DNA of 64,000 nt from Nocardioides albertanoniae (GCF_006716315.1 NZ_VFOV01000001.1:788501-852500); one strand, 5' to 3'; counted from the first letter of the stretch, positions 41,288 to 50,169 are shown. Notes: generated from the letters alone by a model not told the origin. Program-made: numbers and translations.

Positions 41288-42603
41288 GCGAGCCGCAGCG
41301 GACGAATCCTTTCCTGCTCAACCAGCTGCGTGACGAGGCCGACGCGAAAGCGCTCGTCACCAGGGCGGTCGAGTCGAGCGCCGCGGGCGCGCCGCAGGGC
41401 ATCCTCGACGCGATCCGCGGCAAGCTCCACGAGCTCGGTCCGGAGCTGGTCTCGGTCTCCCACGACCTCGCCGAGCACCCGGAGACCAGCTTCGAGGAGC
41501 ACCGCAGCGCCGCCGGCCTGGCCGAGTTCGTAGAGGCTCACGGCATCGAGGTGGCCCGCGGTGCCTACGGCCTCCCGACCGCGCTCTACGCCTCGGCCGG
41601 AGGCACGAAGGAGGGGCCGACGATCGCGGTGCTCTCCGAGTACGACGCCCTGCCCGGCATCGGTCACGGCTGTGGGCACAACCTGATCGCCACCGTCGGT
41701 GTCGGTGCGTTCCTTGCCATCGCGAGCGTGATCGACCGCGTCGGCGGCCGGGTCGTCTGGCTCGGCACCCCGGCCGAGGAGGGCGGTGGTGGCAAGGAGC
41801 TGATGGCGCAGCAGGGTGCCTTCGACGGCATCGACGCGGCGATCATGGTCCACCCGTTCACCTATGACAGCTCCGAGCCGGTCTTCCTCGGCCGCCGTCA
41901 GCTGAAGGTGACCTACGTCGGGGTGCCGGCCCACGCCTCCATCCAGCCGTTCATGGGGCGCAACGCCCTCGATGCGGCCAACCTGCTCTACACCGGCGTC
42001 GCGCTCAACCGGCAGCAGATGCCACCCACCGACCGCGTGCACGCGATCATCACCGACGGCGGGCTGCGCCCCAACGTGATCCCGGAGCGTTCGGCGGTCG
42101 AGTTCTACGTACGCTCGGCCTACCCCGAGACGCTCAAGATCCTCTCCCAGCGGCTGGAGGAGATGGCGATGGGCGCGGCGCTGATGACCGGCTGCGGCGT
42201 CGAGTTCAGCTGGGACGAGTCGCCGGTCTACCTGCCGATCCGCAACAACGCCGGGCTCGCGCAGGCGTGGAACCGTCGCTACCAGGAGCGCAACCACACC
42301 GTGCTCGCTCCGGGCGTCGTGCCCGACCTGCTCGCCGGCTCCACCGACTTCGGCAACGTCTCCTTCCGCATCCCCGGCCTGCACGCGATGGTCAAGATCG
42401 CCGAGCCCGACGTCTCGCTGCACAGCCGCGAGTTCGCCGCTGCCGCGGTCACGCCGTACGCCGACGAGGTGCTCGTCGACGCCGCCTACGGTCTCGCCGG
42501 GGTCGCCGTCGACTACCTCTCCGACGCGAAGCTGCGCGACGCGGTGCGTGAGGAGTTCGAGGACGCCGGTGGCGCGGTAGACGTCAACGAGTTCTTCGGC
42601 TGA
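41284..42603 (+). CDS. M20 family amidohydrolase (AbgB-like)
   Basis: 439 residues. The metal-binding motifs of the M20D group are visible: VLSEYDALPGIGHGCGHNLI, GTPAEEGGGGKELM and AAIMVHPF. The lid/dimerisation domain starts at RQLKVTYVGVPAHASIQPFM. The family includes p-aminobenzoyl-glutamate hydrolase subunits and amino-acid amide hydrolases. With an AbgT-like transporter at 35661, a role in aminobenzoyl-glutamate or related amide breakdown is plausible. The ATG overlaps the upstream micro-ORF's stop. Confidence 0.9.
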   Translation: MSEPQRTNPFLLNQLRDEADAKALVTRAVESSAAGAPQGILDAIRGKLHELGPELVSVSHDLAEHPETSFEEHRSAAGLAEFVEAHGIEVARGAYGLPTALYASAGGTKEGPTIAVLSEYDALPGIGHGCGHNLIATVGVGAFLAIASVIDRVGGRVVWLGTPAEEGGGGKELMAQQGAFDGIDAAIMVHPFTYDSSEPVFLGRRQLKVTYVGVPAHASIQPFMGRNALDAANLLYTGVALNRQQMPPTDRVHAIITDGGLRPNVIPERSAVEFYVRSAYPETLKILSQRLEEMAMGAALMTGCGVEFSWDESPVYLPIRNNAGLAQAWNRRYQERNHTVLAPGVVPDLLAGSTDFGNVSFRIPGLHAMVKIAEPDVSLHSREFAAAAVTPYADEVLVDAAYGLAGVAVDYLSDAKLRDAVREEFEDAGGAVDVNEFFG

Positions 42604-42749
42604 GGCGAAGCCCGAAGCAATATGTGCGGCTGAAGCGACTGATTAACGGTTGATGACGATTCGGCAGCGGTAACCGGATTACCTCTTCACAACGGGAACC
42701 CGAAGGGGCATTGTTCGCTTCGTCGATCACTCAGATGGGGAGCACAGCA

Positions 42750-44585
42750 ATGCCTCGTAACACCCGAAGACTCCGCCCTGTTGTCGCCGTCGCCGCAGTT
42801 GCTCTCGCGGCCGCCGCAGTCGCCAACCCGGTCGCGAACTCCGCCTCGGCCAAGCCTGGGAAGCACCTGGTCGATATCCAGCTGCTCTCCTTCAACGACT
42901 TCCACGGCAACCTCGAGGCGCCGTCGGGGTCGAGCGGGCGGCTGGTCACCGGCCACCAGATCGATCCGGCGACCGGCAAGCCGGTCGACGAGACCGCCGA
43001 CGTGGGCGGCGTGGAGTATCTCGCCACCCATCTGGCCGAGGCCCGCAAGGGCCACGATCGCTCCCTGACCGTCGCTGCGGGCGACCTGGTCGGCGCCTCG
43101 CCGCTGCTCTCGGCCGCCTTCCACGACGAGCCGTCGGTGGAGGCCCTCAACAAGGTGGGCCTCGACGTGACCGCGGTCGGCAACCACGAGTTCGACGAGG
43201 GCTACAAGGAGCTGCAGCGCATCGACGCCGGAGGCTGCATCGACGACGGTGACGGCAAGGACAACCAGAACTCGTGCGCCGCCCACGAGTTCAAGGGCGC
43301 CGACTTCGACATCCTCGCCTCCAACGTGGTCGAGGACGCCAGCGGCAAGACCATCCTCCCGTCCTACTCCATCAAGGAGGTCGACGGCGCCAAGATCGGC
43401 TTCATCGGGATGACCCTGGAGGGCACCCCCGACATCGTCACCGCCGAGGGCGTCAAGGGGCTCACCTTCAAGGACGAGGTCGAGACCGCCAACGCGCTCG
43501 TGCCGGTGCTGAAGAAGAAGGGCGTCAAGGCGATCGTCACGCTGATCCACGAGGGCGCCAACCTGCCCAAGGAGAAGTGGACCGACCCGGCGACCGGCAC
43601 CGTCCACGAGGTCAACGCCTCCTTCGACTACACCTGCGAGGGCGGTGGCGAGCTGATCGCCGACTCGCCCATCGTGCCGATCGCCGAGGGCCTCGACCCG
43701 CAGATCGACATGGTCGTCACCGGCCACACCCACAACCCCTACGTCTGCGACGTACCCGACCCGAAGGGCAAGTCGCGCCTGGTCACCTCGGCCTCGTCCT
43801 TCGGGCGCCTCTTCACCGAGACCAACCTGAAGTACGACCTCAAGAAGCACGACATCGTCCGCTCCTCGGTCAAGGGGTCCAACCTGCTCGTCACCCGCGA
43901 CGTGGCCAAGGCGCCGGAGCAGACGGAGCTGATCAACACCTACAAGGAGCTGGTCACCCCGATCGCCTCGCGCGTGCTCGGCTCGATCTCGGCCGACGTC
44001 AACCGCGTCCAGAGCCCCGCCGGCGAGAACGCGCTCGGTGACCTCATCGCCGACGCCCAGCTCGCCGACGAGTCGACGGTCTACAACGGGCAGGCGCCGG
44101 TGATCGCGTTCATGAACCCCGGTGGCATCCGTGCCGATCTGACCGCGGCCAACTCGCCCTACGGCGAGCCCGTCGGCGACGTCACCTTCGACGAGGCGTT
44201 CACGGTGCAGCCGTTCAACAACTACCTGGTCTCGCTGACCATGACCGGCCAGGACATCTACGACCTGCTCACCCAGCAGGTCACCGGCGCCAACGCCGGC
44301 TCTCACAAGATCCTGCAGGTCTCGAAGGGCTTCTCGTACGAGATCAGCCCCTCGGGTCCCGTCGACGGCTCCGTCAAGCTCAACGGCGAGCCGATCGACA
44401 AGGCCGCGTCCTACCGGGTCGTGACCAACAACTTCCTGCAGGGCGGCGGCGACGCCTTCGAGGCGTTCACCAAGGGCACCGACCCCTACTACGGCGGCCT
44501 CGACATCGACGCCTTCGCCAACTACCTGGAGGCCAGCTCGCCCTACACCCCGGGCGCGCTCGACCGCATCACCGGCACCCACTGA
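42750..44585 (+). CDS. Secreted 5'-nucleotidase / bifunctional metallophosphatase
   Basis: 611 residues. A Sec signal peptide (RRLRPVVAVAAVALAAAAVA) precedes a calcineurin-like dimetal domain with LLSFNDFHGNLE, VAAGDLVGASPLLSA, VGNHEFDEGYKEL and VVTGHTHNPYVC. The C-terminal 5'-nucleotidase domain carries IAFMNPGGIRADLTAANSPY and FQPFNN-type (FTVQPFNNYLVSLTMTG) substrate motifs. It releases phosphate from extracellular nucleotides. The ATG has GGGGAG 7 nt upstream. A strong terminator follows. The 42604-42749 gap holds no gene. Confidence 0.92.
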   Translation: MPRNTRRLRPVVAVAAVALAAAAVANPVANSASAKPGKHLVDIQLLSFNDFHGNLEAPSGSSGRLVTGHQIDPATGKPVDETADVGGVEYLATHLAEARKGHDRSLTVAAGDLVGASPLLSAAFHDEPSVEALNKVGLDVTAVGNHEFDEGYKELQRIDAGGCIDDGDGKDNQNSCAAHEFKGADFDILASNVVEDASGKTILPSYSIKEVDGAKIGFIGMTLEGTPDIVTAEGVKGLTFKDEVETANALVPVLKKKGVKAIVTLIHEGANLPKEKWTDPATGTVHEVNASFDYTCEGGGELIADSPIVPIAEGLDPQIDMVVTGHTHNPYVCDVPDPKGKSRLVTSASSFGRLFTETNLKYDLKKHDIVRSSVKGSNLLVTRDVAKAPEQTELINTYKELVTPIASRVLGSISADVNRVQSPAGENALGDLIADAQLADESTVYNGQAPVIAFMNPGGIRADLTAANSPYGEPVGDVTFDEAFTVQPFNNYLVSLTMTGQDIYDLLTQQVTGANAGSHKILQVSKGFSYEISPSGPVDGSVKLNGEPIDKAASYRVVTNNFLQGGGDAFEAFTKGTDPYYGGLDIDAFANYLEASSPYTPGALDRITGTH

Positions 44586-44616
44586 ACGAACCCCGAAACG
44601 AGACAGCGTCCGTACG

Positions 44617-44655
44617 CAGCGGGCCCGACCAGCTCTGAGCTGGTCGGGCCCGCTG
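44617..44655 (+). terminator. Terminator of the 5'-nucleotidase gene
   Basis: A perfect 17-bp stem (44618-44634 with 44638-44654, one more pair outside) and a CTG loop, 31 nt after the stop. Confidence 0.75.
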
Positions 44656-44719
44656 TGGTCTCCGGGTGTGGTCTCCGGGTGTGGTCTCCGGGTGTGGTCT
44701 CCGGGTGTGGTCTCCGGGT
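44655..44719. repeat. Five perfect tandem copies of a 13-bp unit
   Basis: GTGGTCTCCGGGT repeated exactly five times between the 5'-nucleotidase terminator and the end of the MFS gene. Such arrays can vary in copy number. Confidence 0.9.
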
Positions 44720-44723
44720 CGGG

Positions 44724-46211
44724 TCAGCGCGATCCGGCGAGCACCGATTCATCGGTGGTGTCGCCGGCCGGCTCCCGGCGCGGACGGGGGATGAGGAGCA
44801 CGATCAGCGCCCCGACACCGGCGGCGAGCGCCCCGATCACGAAGCAGAGCTGGAAGGCTCCGGCGGTCGGGATCTCGGGCGTGCCGGGCGCCAGGACCAT
44901 GGTGCGACTGGTCAGCACGATCGCCATGACCGCGCCCGCGACCGTGGTGCCCATCGAGCGCATCAGGCTGTTGAGCCCGACGCTCGCCGCGGCCTCGGCC
45001 GCCGGGACGTTGCTGAGGATCAGCGTGGGCATGGCCGCGTAGCCGATCCCGACGCCCGCCGAGGCGACGCAGGAGGCGAGCATGAGCTGCCAGGGGGCGT
45101 CCATCAGGAAGACCGCGACGACGTAGCCGGCGGCCAGCACGAGCGCTCCGATGGCCATCGTGCCGCGACCACCGAGGCGGGACAGCAGCCGCGAGGAGAC
45201 CGGGGTGAAGAGCATCATCATCAGCCCGGCCGGCGCCATCCACATGCCCGCCTGGAAGATCGTCTGGCCCAGGCCGTAGCCGGTGGCCTCGGGCATCTGG
45301 AGCAGCTGCGGCACCACGATCGACTGCGCCATCATGCCGAACCCGATGAGCACAGCGGCGATGTTGGTGAGCAGCACCGGCTTGCGCGCGGAGGTGCGCA
45401 GGTCGACGAGCGGGTCGTCGTGGCGCAGCTCGTACCAGCCCCACAGGAGCAGCACGACGATGCCGCCGATGATCATGCCGATGGTCTCCGGCTGACCCCA
45501 GCCCCAGTCGTTGCCCTTGGAGACACCGACGAGCACGCCGACGAGACCGACGGCGAGCCCGAGCGCGCCGACGAGGTCGAGGCGGCCGGGGTGGGCGTCG
45601 CGTACGTGCGGGACGACGGTCGCGGTCGCGATCGTGACGAGGAGCGCCAGGACGGCAGAGACCCAGAAGAGCATGTGCCAGTCGAAGTCCTGGGCGATCC
45701 AGGCGGCCAGCGGCAGACCGAGCGCACCGCCGACGCCGAGCGTGGCGCTCACCCCGGCGACCGCGGTGTTGCGCAGGTGGACGGGGGCGACCTCGCGCAC
45801 GAGGCTGATCGCGACGGGGATGTAGCCCATCGCCATGCCCTGGAGCACGCGACCGACGAGCACCGGGCCGACCGCGTCGGAGAGCGCGACCACGAGAGAG
45901 CCGACGACCAGCACGATGCCGGAGATCACCAGCACCGGCTTCTTGCCGTAGAGGTCGGCGAGGCGGCCCGTGACGGGCATCGTGACCCCGGCTCCGAGAA
46001 GCGTCGCGGTGACCACCCAGGAGGAGGTGCTGGCGGTGGTGGAGAGCAGCTCGGGGAGCTCGCTCTGGATCGGGATGACCAGCGACTGCATCAGGGCGGC
46101 GCAGAGGCTGCCGAAGCAGAGCACCACGATGACGGCGACGGCGCCGCCGTTCGAGCGGGGCGGCCGCTGGTGAGCGGTCGCCCCGGTGGCGGAGGGCGGA
46201 GCGGAAGTCAA
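44724..46211 (-). CDS. MFS drug-efflux transporter (DHA2/EmrB-like)
   Basis: 495 residues with about 14 hydrophobic segments. Motif A is GRLADLYGKKPVLVISGIVL, and motif C-like regions are GVGGALGLPLAAWIAQDFDW and AGVGIGYAAMPTLILSN. This points to a proton-coupled multidrug exporter. The start is a TTG (complement of 46209-46211) with GAGG upstream; no ATG or GTG fits in frame before it. It is divergent from a MarR gene, with a perfect palindromic operator between, so it is probably repressed by that MarR. Confidence 0.88.
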   Translation of the reverse strand: MTSAPPSATGATAHQRPPRSNGGAVAVIVVLCFGSLCAALMQSLVIPIQSELPELLSTTASTSSWVVTATLLGAGVTMPVTGRLADLYGKKPVLVISGIVLVVGSLVVALSDAVGPVLVGRVLQGMAMGYIPVAISLVREVAPVHLRNTAVAGVSATLGVGGALGLPLAAWIAQDFDWHMLFWVSAVLALLVTIATATVVPHVRDAHPGRLDLVGALGLAVGLVGVLVGVSKGNDWGWGQPETIGMIIGGIVVLLLWGWYELRHDDPLVDLRTSARKPVLLTNIAAVLIGFGMMAQSIVVPQLLQMPEATGYGLGQTIFQAGMWMAPAGLMMMLFTPVSSRLLSRLGGRGTMAIGALVLAAGYVVAVFLMDAPWQLMLASCVASAGVGIGYAAMPTLILSNVPAAEAAASVGLNSLMRSMGTTVAGAVMAIVLTSRTMVLAPGTPEIPTAGAFQLCFVIGALAAGVGALIVLLIPRPRREPAGDTTDESVLAGSR

Positions 46212-46221
46212 GGTACACCTC

Positions 46222-46261
46222 GGGTGTGTAAGTTACATATCAGGTGTGTAGACTACACACC
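46222..46261. promoter_or_regulatory. MarR operator region
   Basis: A perfect palindrome GGTGTGTAGACTACACACC (46243-46261) and a partial copy GGTGTGTAAGTTACA just before it, between the divergent MFS and MarR genes. Confidence 0.6.
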
Positions 46262-46293
46262 ATGAGGTTCGAACCACAACGCACGGAGGTGTG

Positions 46294-46767
46294 ATGCCGT
46301 CCACAACACCGTCGTCGACGGACCGGACCCTCGATCAGGTGCGTGCTGGTCTGCGCGACGAGCGCCGTGTCGCCTCGTTGCTCTGGCGGCTCGAGGTGCA
46401 TCGGCGTCTCGCCGAGGACCGCAGCGCGCTCAACCAGTCGGACGGGCGGCTGCTCTGGTTCCTCTCCGACGGCCGGCCTCGTACGCTCCGGGAGATCGCC
46501 GACGGCCTCAACCTCGAACAGTCGACCGTGAACCGCCAGGTGAACGCCGCGCTCTCGGCCGGTCACCTACGCCGTTTCGCCGAGCCTGGGCTGCCGGCGC
46601 GGCTGATCGAGCCGACCGAGGAGGGGCTCGCCCTCTATGAGGCCGCCTCGGCGCGGGCGCTCGGTGCGTACGCCGACGGGCTGGCCGCGCTCGGCGACGA
46701 CTCCGACGAGTTCCTCGACCTGCTCGAGACCTTCGTCGGTGCCTACGGCGAAGCGGTGCGCGAGTAG
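46294..46767 (+). CDS. MarR-family regulator
   Basis: 157 residues. The winged helix is visible as SDGRLLWFLSDGRPRTLREI, then DGLNLEQSTVNRQVNAALSA and the wing GLPARLIEPTEEGLALYE. It is divergent from the MFS exporter and likely represses it and itself through the palindrome upstream. The ATG at 46294 has GGAGG 4 nt upstream; a GTG at 46291 is an alternative. Its 3' end overlaps the convergent TetR gene by 25 nt. Confidence 0.87.
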   Translation: MPSTTPSSTDRTLDQVRAGLRDERRVASLLWRLEVHRRLAEDRSALNQSDGRLLWFLSDGRPRTLREIADGLNLEQSTVNRQVNAALSAGHLRRFAEPGLPARLIEPTEEGLALYEAASARALGAYADGLAALGDDSDEFLDLLETFVGAYGEAVRE

Positions 46768-47456
46768 GCCGACGCGGGCATTCGCCGGACGAGAGCGGCT
46801 GCGGATGCGGCCGCCGCGGAGATGCGACCGCCGGAAACCCCGCACGCCCGCAGGCAGGTGGCGGCGATCGCGTCGGCGGTCGCGGGGTCGATCGTGGCAC
46901 CGATGCCGCGCAGGCTGGTCACCACCTCCACCAGGTGCATGAGCATCTCGCCGAGATGGCGTGGCTCGGGGGTCTCGGAGGTTCCGGGGGTGGCGACCCG
47001 GGCGGCGAGCCGGCCGTAGGCTTCGGCAAGCTCGACGCGGGTGCTCCGAAAGGCGTCGTAGGCCCCGCTGCTGGTCACGTCGGGGAGGGTGGCGAGCATG
47101 CCGACGTTGTGGGGCGCCTCGGCCAAGGTGTGGACGTCGACCAGGGCCAGTGCATAGAGCGCGGTCTCGTCGGTCTCGGTCGCCGCCAGCTTCTCGATCT
47201 CTTCGACCTTGTCGACCGCGGGGCGCACCGAGCGCTGGAGCAGCTCGGCGAGGATCTCGTCCTTGCCGGTGAAGTGGTAGTAGAGCGACGCCTGGCGGAT
47301 CCCGACCCTCTCGGCGATCTCCCGGGTCGAGGTGGCCGCGAAGCCCTTGGTCACGAACAGCTCGGCCGCGGCGTGCAGCACCTGGTCGTGTGGTGAGGCG
47401 GTGGTGGTCGGTGGCACGAGACGTGGCCGTCCGGGGTGTGCTCGCTGGGCGTTCAT
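46743..47456 (-). CDS. TetR-family regulator
   Basis: 237 residues. A basic N-tail is followed by the helix-turn-helix HDQVLHAAAELFVTKGFAAT, STREIAERVGIRQASLYYHF, then a helical C-terminal domain. It is convergent with the MarR gene (25-nt overlap). The divergent neighbour is the HTH/DUF5753 gene. No enzyme or transporter is adjacent on its own strand, so the target is unclear. Confidence 0.87.
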   Translation of the reverse strand: MNAQRAHPGRPRLVPPTTTASPHDQVLHAAAELFVTKGFAATSTREIAERVGIRQASLYYHFTGKDEILAELLQRSVRPAVDKVEEIEKLAATETDETALYALALVDVHTLAEAPHNVGMLATLPDVTSSGAYDAFRSTRVELAEAYGRLAARVATPGTSETPEPRHLGEMLMHLVEVVTSLRGIGATIDPATADAIAATCLRACGVSGGRISAAAASAAALVRRMPASAYSRTASP

Positions 47457-47603
47457 CGAGGCCCTACCTTCCTGTCGGCGTCGACCCCGAGCTCATTAGA
47501 GCATGATATTCTCCTCATGCCAACGTTGATGCCGATCCGGACGCCATCTATGTGCCTGGCCACATGGTGGTCGACCTGCGACCTACACGAGGAGGCAGCT
47601 GCC

Positions 47604-48476
47604 GTGCCCCGCCCCGACCACCGCGCCGCCGAAGCGCTGACCGAAGCGCTGCGGGATGCGCGTCGCTCCGCGGGGTTCACCGGTGCCGGGCTCGCCGACG
47701 CTCTCGGTAGTGGCTGGGCCCAGCCGAAGGTCTCCAAGATCGAGTCCGGCCGGCAGGTGCCGAGCGCCGCCGACATCCAGGCCTGGGCCGAGGCGACCGG
47801 CGTCGACCCGGAGAAGTTCGTCGCGCTCCACGCGCGCGCCCGCCACGAGGTCTCGGCCCTCCGGGAGGCCCGTCGTTCAGCAGGTGGCGTCGAGGGTCGC
47901 CAGGAGGCGTACGCCATCGCCGAGTCCGCTGCGCAGGTCCTGGCCAGCGTTCACCCGAGCATGGTCCCCGACCTGGTGCAGACGCCCGACTACGCCCGCG
48001 CCCTGCTGGCGCTGGCCGGGGCGGGCGGCGGCGACGCCGACCCCGAGGAGGCATCCTCCGCCATCGCGTCCCGGCTTCGCCGTTCGGCGGTCCTCTACGA
48101 GCCCGGCCGGTCGATCACGATCCTGCTCGGTGAGGCCGCCCTGCGTCATCTGATCGGTTCGCCGAGCATCATGCGAGCGCAGATCGAGCACATCGGCAGG
48201 CTGGCCACCAGCACTCGCGCGACGATCGGCATCGTCCCCTTCGAGAGCGTGCCGGTGCTGCTCCGTCACGGGTGGGACCAGCGCGACAAGATCGTCACCG
48301 TCGAGACCACCGCCGGTGACCTCGAGGTCGCCGACCCCGCCGAGGTCGCCCGATACGAGCGCTGGACCCGACTCCTGCTCGAGCACGCTCTGGTCGGCCA
48401 GGAAGCCGCCGACCGGTGTGCCGAGATCCTCGAACGCCGCGAAGACCGACATCGACCCGGTGGCGCGACACCCTGA
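47604..48476 (+). CDS. HTH (XRE)-DUF5753 regulator
   Basis: 290 residues. The N-terminal XRE-type helix-turn-helix is TGAGLADALGSGWAQPKVSK, then IESGRQVPSAADIQAWAEAT. The DUF5753 domain runs from about residue 110 to the end (VPDLVQTPDYARALL, RSITILLGEAALRHLIGSPS, IGIVPFESVPVLLRHGWD). Such streptomycete/nocardioform regulators usually sit next to a small DUF397 gene; none is seen here. The GTG at 47604 was chosen for AGGAGG 8 nt upstream. In-frame ATGs upstream would add a poorly conserved-looking tail. Confidence 0.82.
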   Translation: MPRPDHRAAEALTEALRDARRSAGFTGAGLADALGSGWAQPKVSKIESGRQVPSAADIQAWAEATGVDPEKFVALHARARHEVSALREARRSAGGVEGRQEAYAIAESAAQVLASVHPSMVPDLVQTPDYARALLALAGAGGGDADPEEASSAIASRLRRSAVLYEPGRSITILLGEAALRHLIGSPSIMRAQIEHIGRLATSTRATIGIVPFESVPVLLRHGWDQRDKIVTVETTAGDLEVADPAEVARYERWTRLLLEHALVGQEAADRCAEILERREDRHRPGGATP

Positions 48477-48518
48477 CCTCTTTGGCGCCGCGGCCGCCGC
48501 GTACGGCAGACTGTCCCC

Positions 48519-48591
48519 GGGCCGTTAGCTCAGTTGGTAGAGCAGTGGACTTTTAATCCATGGGTCGTCGGTTCGAGCCCGACACGGCCTA
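48519..48591 (+). tRNA. tRNA-Lys (TTT)
   Basis: 73 nt. Acceptor GGGCCGT pairs with ACGGCCT, the D-arm is GCTCAGTTGG, the anticodon loop CTTTTAA carries TTT in a GTGGA/TCCAT stem, and the T-arm GTCGGTTCGAGCCCGAC is complete. Confidence 0.95.
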
Positions 48592-48603
48592 CCGCACACG
48601 CGT

Positions 48604-48645
48604 GGCTCGAGCCTCCGCCCGAGAGATCGGGCGGAGGCTCGAGCC
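48604..48645. terminator. Terminator after tRNA-Lys
   Basis: A perfect 19-bp stem with a GAGA loop (48623-48626). It also lies just beyond the stop of the convergent hydrolase gene and may serve both. Confidence 0.75.
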
Positions 48646-48650
48646 GGTCG

Positions 48651-49496
48651 CTACCGGCGCGCGGCGGCAAAGCCGGCGATCTGGTCGGCGAGGATCTGCG
48701 GTGCGTCGAGCTGGACGAGCGTACGAGCGCCGGGCACCTCGACCAGCTCGGCATCCGTGAACGCCTGCTGGAGGCGGCGGCCGAGGTCGAGGGTGAAGGA
48801 GCGGTCGGCCGTGCCCCAGACGATGCGGACCGGCCCCTGGAAGTGCTTGAGCCGGGTGGAGACATCGAGCAGCTCGCGCGGGTCGAGGGCACGGAGGAGG
48901 CGTACGGCATCGTCTCGGACGCCTGGTTGGGTCAGCGCTGGTTCGATCCACGATCGGGTGAGCTGGGCGTCCGGCTCGTTGACGAGCAGCCCGAACCCGA
49001 GCGGAGAGTGGCGGAGCATCGTGCTTCGCATCGGCAGCAGGTTGAGCTTCATCCTCCGCGAACCCTTGAGCAGCCCCAGGATCACGTTGAACGGGAACGG
49101 TGGGAAGGCCTCGAAGGCGTCGCAGTTGGCCAGCACCACACGCCCGATCCTGCTCGCGTCGGTGTCGAGCACGAACTGCACGAGCCCGCCGCCGGTGTCG
49201 CTGCCGACGAGGGTGACGTCGTCGAGGTCGAGCGCGTCGAGGAAGGCCAGGATCTGGCGGGCGATGCCGCGCGGGCTCTGGTCGGCGTCGGGGTGCAGGG
49301 GAGTGGGGTGGGAGCCCAGCGGCCAGTCGGGAGCGTAGGACCGGATGCCCTGCTCGGCGAGGAGATCGGCGACGCCGGACCAGACCGAGCCGTTCATCAG
49401 GAACGCGTGCACGAACACGACCGGCGGCTGGGTGGACTGCTCGGGCCCGGCAGTGCGGTAGTGGACGGTGCCGCTGGGCAGATCGATGGCTGACAT
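48651..49496 (-). CDS. Alpha/beta hydrolase, dehalogenase-like, His position altered
   Basis: 281 residues. The oxyanion region is PVVFVHAFLMNGSVWSGV, and the nucleophile elbow VTLVGSDTGGGLVQF places Asp as nucleophile. The usual C-terminal catalytic His region reads VPGARTLVQLDAPQ, with Thr where His is expected. The family is epoxide hydrolase/haloalkane dehalogenase-like. The ATG at 49496 has AAGGAG 6 nt upstream; a longer frame to 49664 was rejected. It is divergent from a TetR gene with an operator between. Confidence 0.8.
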   Translation of the reverse strand: MSAIDLPSGTVHYRTAGPEQSTQPPVVFVHAFLMNGSVWSGVADLLAEQGIRSYAPDWPLGSHPTPLHPDADQSPRGIARQILAFLDALDLDDVTLVGSDTGGGLVQFVLDTDASRIGRVVLANCDAFEAFPPFPFNVILGLLKGSRRMKLNLLPMRSTMLRHSPLGFGLLVNEPDAQLTRSWIEPALTQPGVRDDAVRLLRALDPRELLDVSTRLKHFQGPVRIVWGTADRSFTLDLGRRLQQAFTDAELVEVPGARTLVQLDAPQILADQIAGFAAARR

Positions 49497-49520
49497 GAGA
49501 TCTCCTTCGCCATGGAGTAA

Positions 49521-49535
49521 CATACAGTGTGTATG
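49521..49535. promoter_or_regulatory. Candidate TetR operator CATACA-GTG-TGTATG
   Basis: Perfect 6-bp arms between the divergent hydrolase and TetR genes. Confidence 0.5.
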
Positions 49536-49554
49536 GAACTTACGGACAGATCGT

Positions 49555-50169
49555 ATGAAAGTTTCCCGACGGACACAAGAGGAGCGGACCGCGGCGACGC
49601 GCGCCGCTCTGATCAGCGCGGGTAGGGCTCTCTTCGCCGAGCACGGCTTCGCGGGCGTCGGCACCGAGACCCTGGTCCGTGAGGCCGGTGTCAGCCGGGG
49701 TGCCCTCTATCACCAGTTCGGCGACAAGACGGAGCTGTTCGCGGAGGTCCTCGCCGCCGTCGAGGCCGACGTCACCCAGCGACTGGCGGAGGCGGTGCCG
49801 GCGGGCGACGGCGACATCGACCTCGTCACGGTGATGAGACAGGCCGTGGAGACCTGGCTCGACGCCTGCGAGAGCCCCGAGGTGCAGCGCATCGTGCTCG
49901 TCGACGGCCCCTCGGTGCTCGGCTGGGTGCGGTGGCGTGCCATCTGCCAGCCCTACGTGCTCGGCATGATCGAGATCGTGCTGAGCCAGGCGGCCGCCGA
50001 CGGTCAGCTGATGCCGCTCCCGATCAAGCCGCTGTCGCACCTGCTCATCGCCGTCGCCGACGAGGCGGCGATGTTCATGCACGCGGCCGACGACAGGGCG
50101 GCCGCGCGGGCGGAGATCGTCCAGATCATCGACGCGCTCGTGCGTGGGCTCGTCGTGGACCGAGGGTGA
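49555..50169 (+). CDS. TetR-family regulator
   Basis: 204 residues. The helix-turn-helix is RAALISAGRALFAEHGFAGV, GTETLVREAGVSRGALYHQF, then a C-terminal domain with the AcrR-like pattern VLVDGPSVLGWVRWRAICQP. It probably represses the divergent alpha/beta hydrolase through the palindrome 20 bp upstream. Confidence 0.88.
   Translation: MKVSRRTQEERTAATRAALISAGRALFAEHGFAGVGTETLVREAGVSRGALYHQFGDKTELFAEVLAAVEADVTQRLAEAVPAGDGDIDLVTVMRQAVETWLDACESPEVQRIVLVDGPSVLGWVRWRAICQPYVLGMIEIVLSQAAADGQLMPLPIKPLSHLLIAVADEAAMFMHAADDRAAARAEIVQIIDALVRGLVVDRG

Noticed and set aside
44655..44719. CRISPR array
   Set aside because: The 13-bp units are directly adjacent with no spacers and there are no cas genes.
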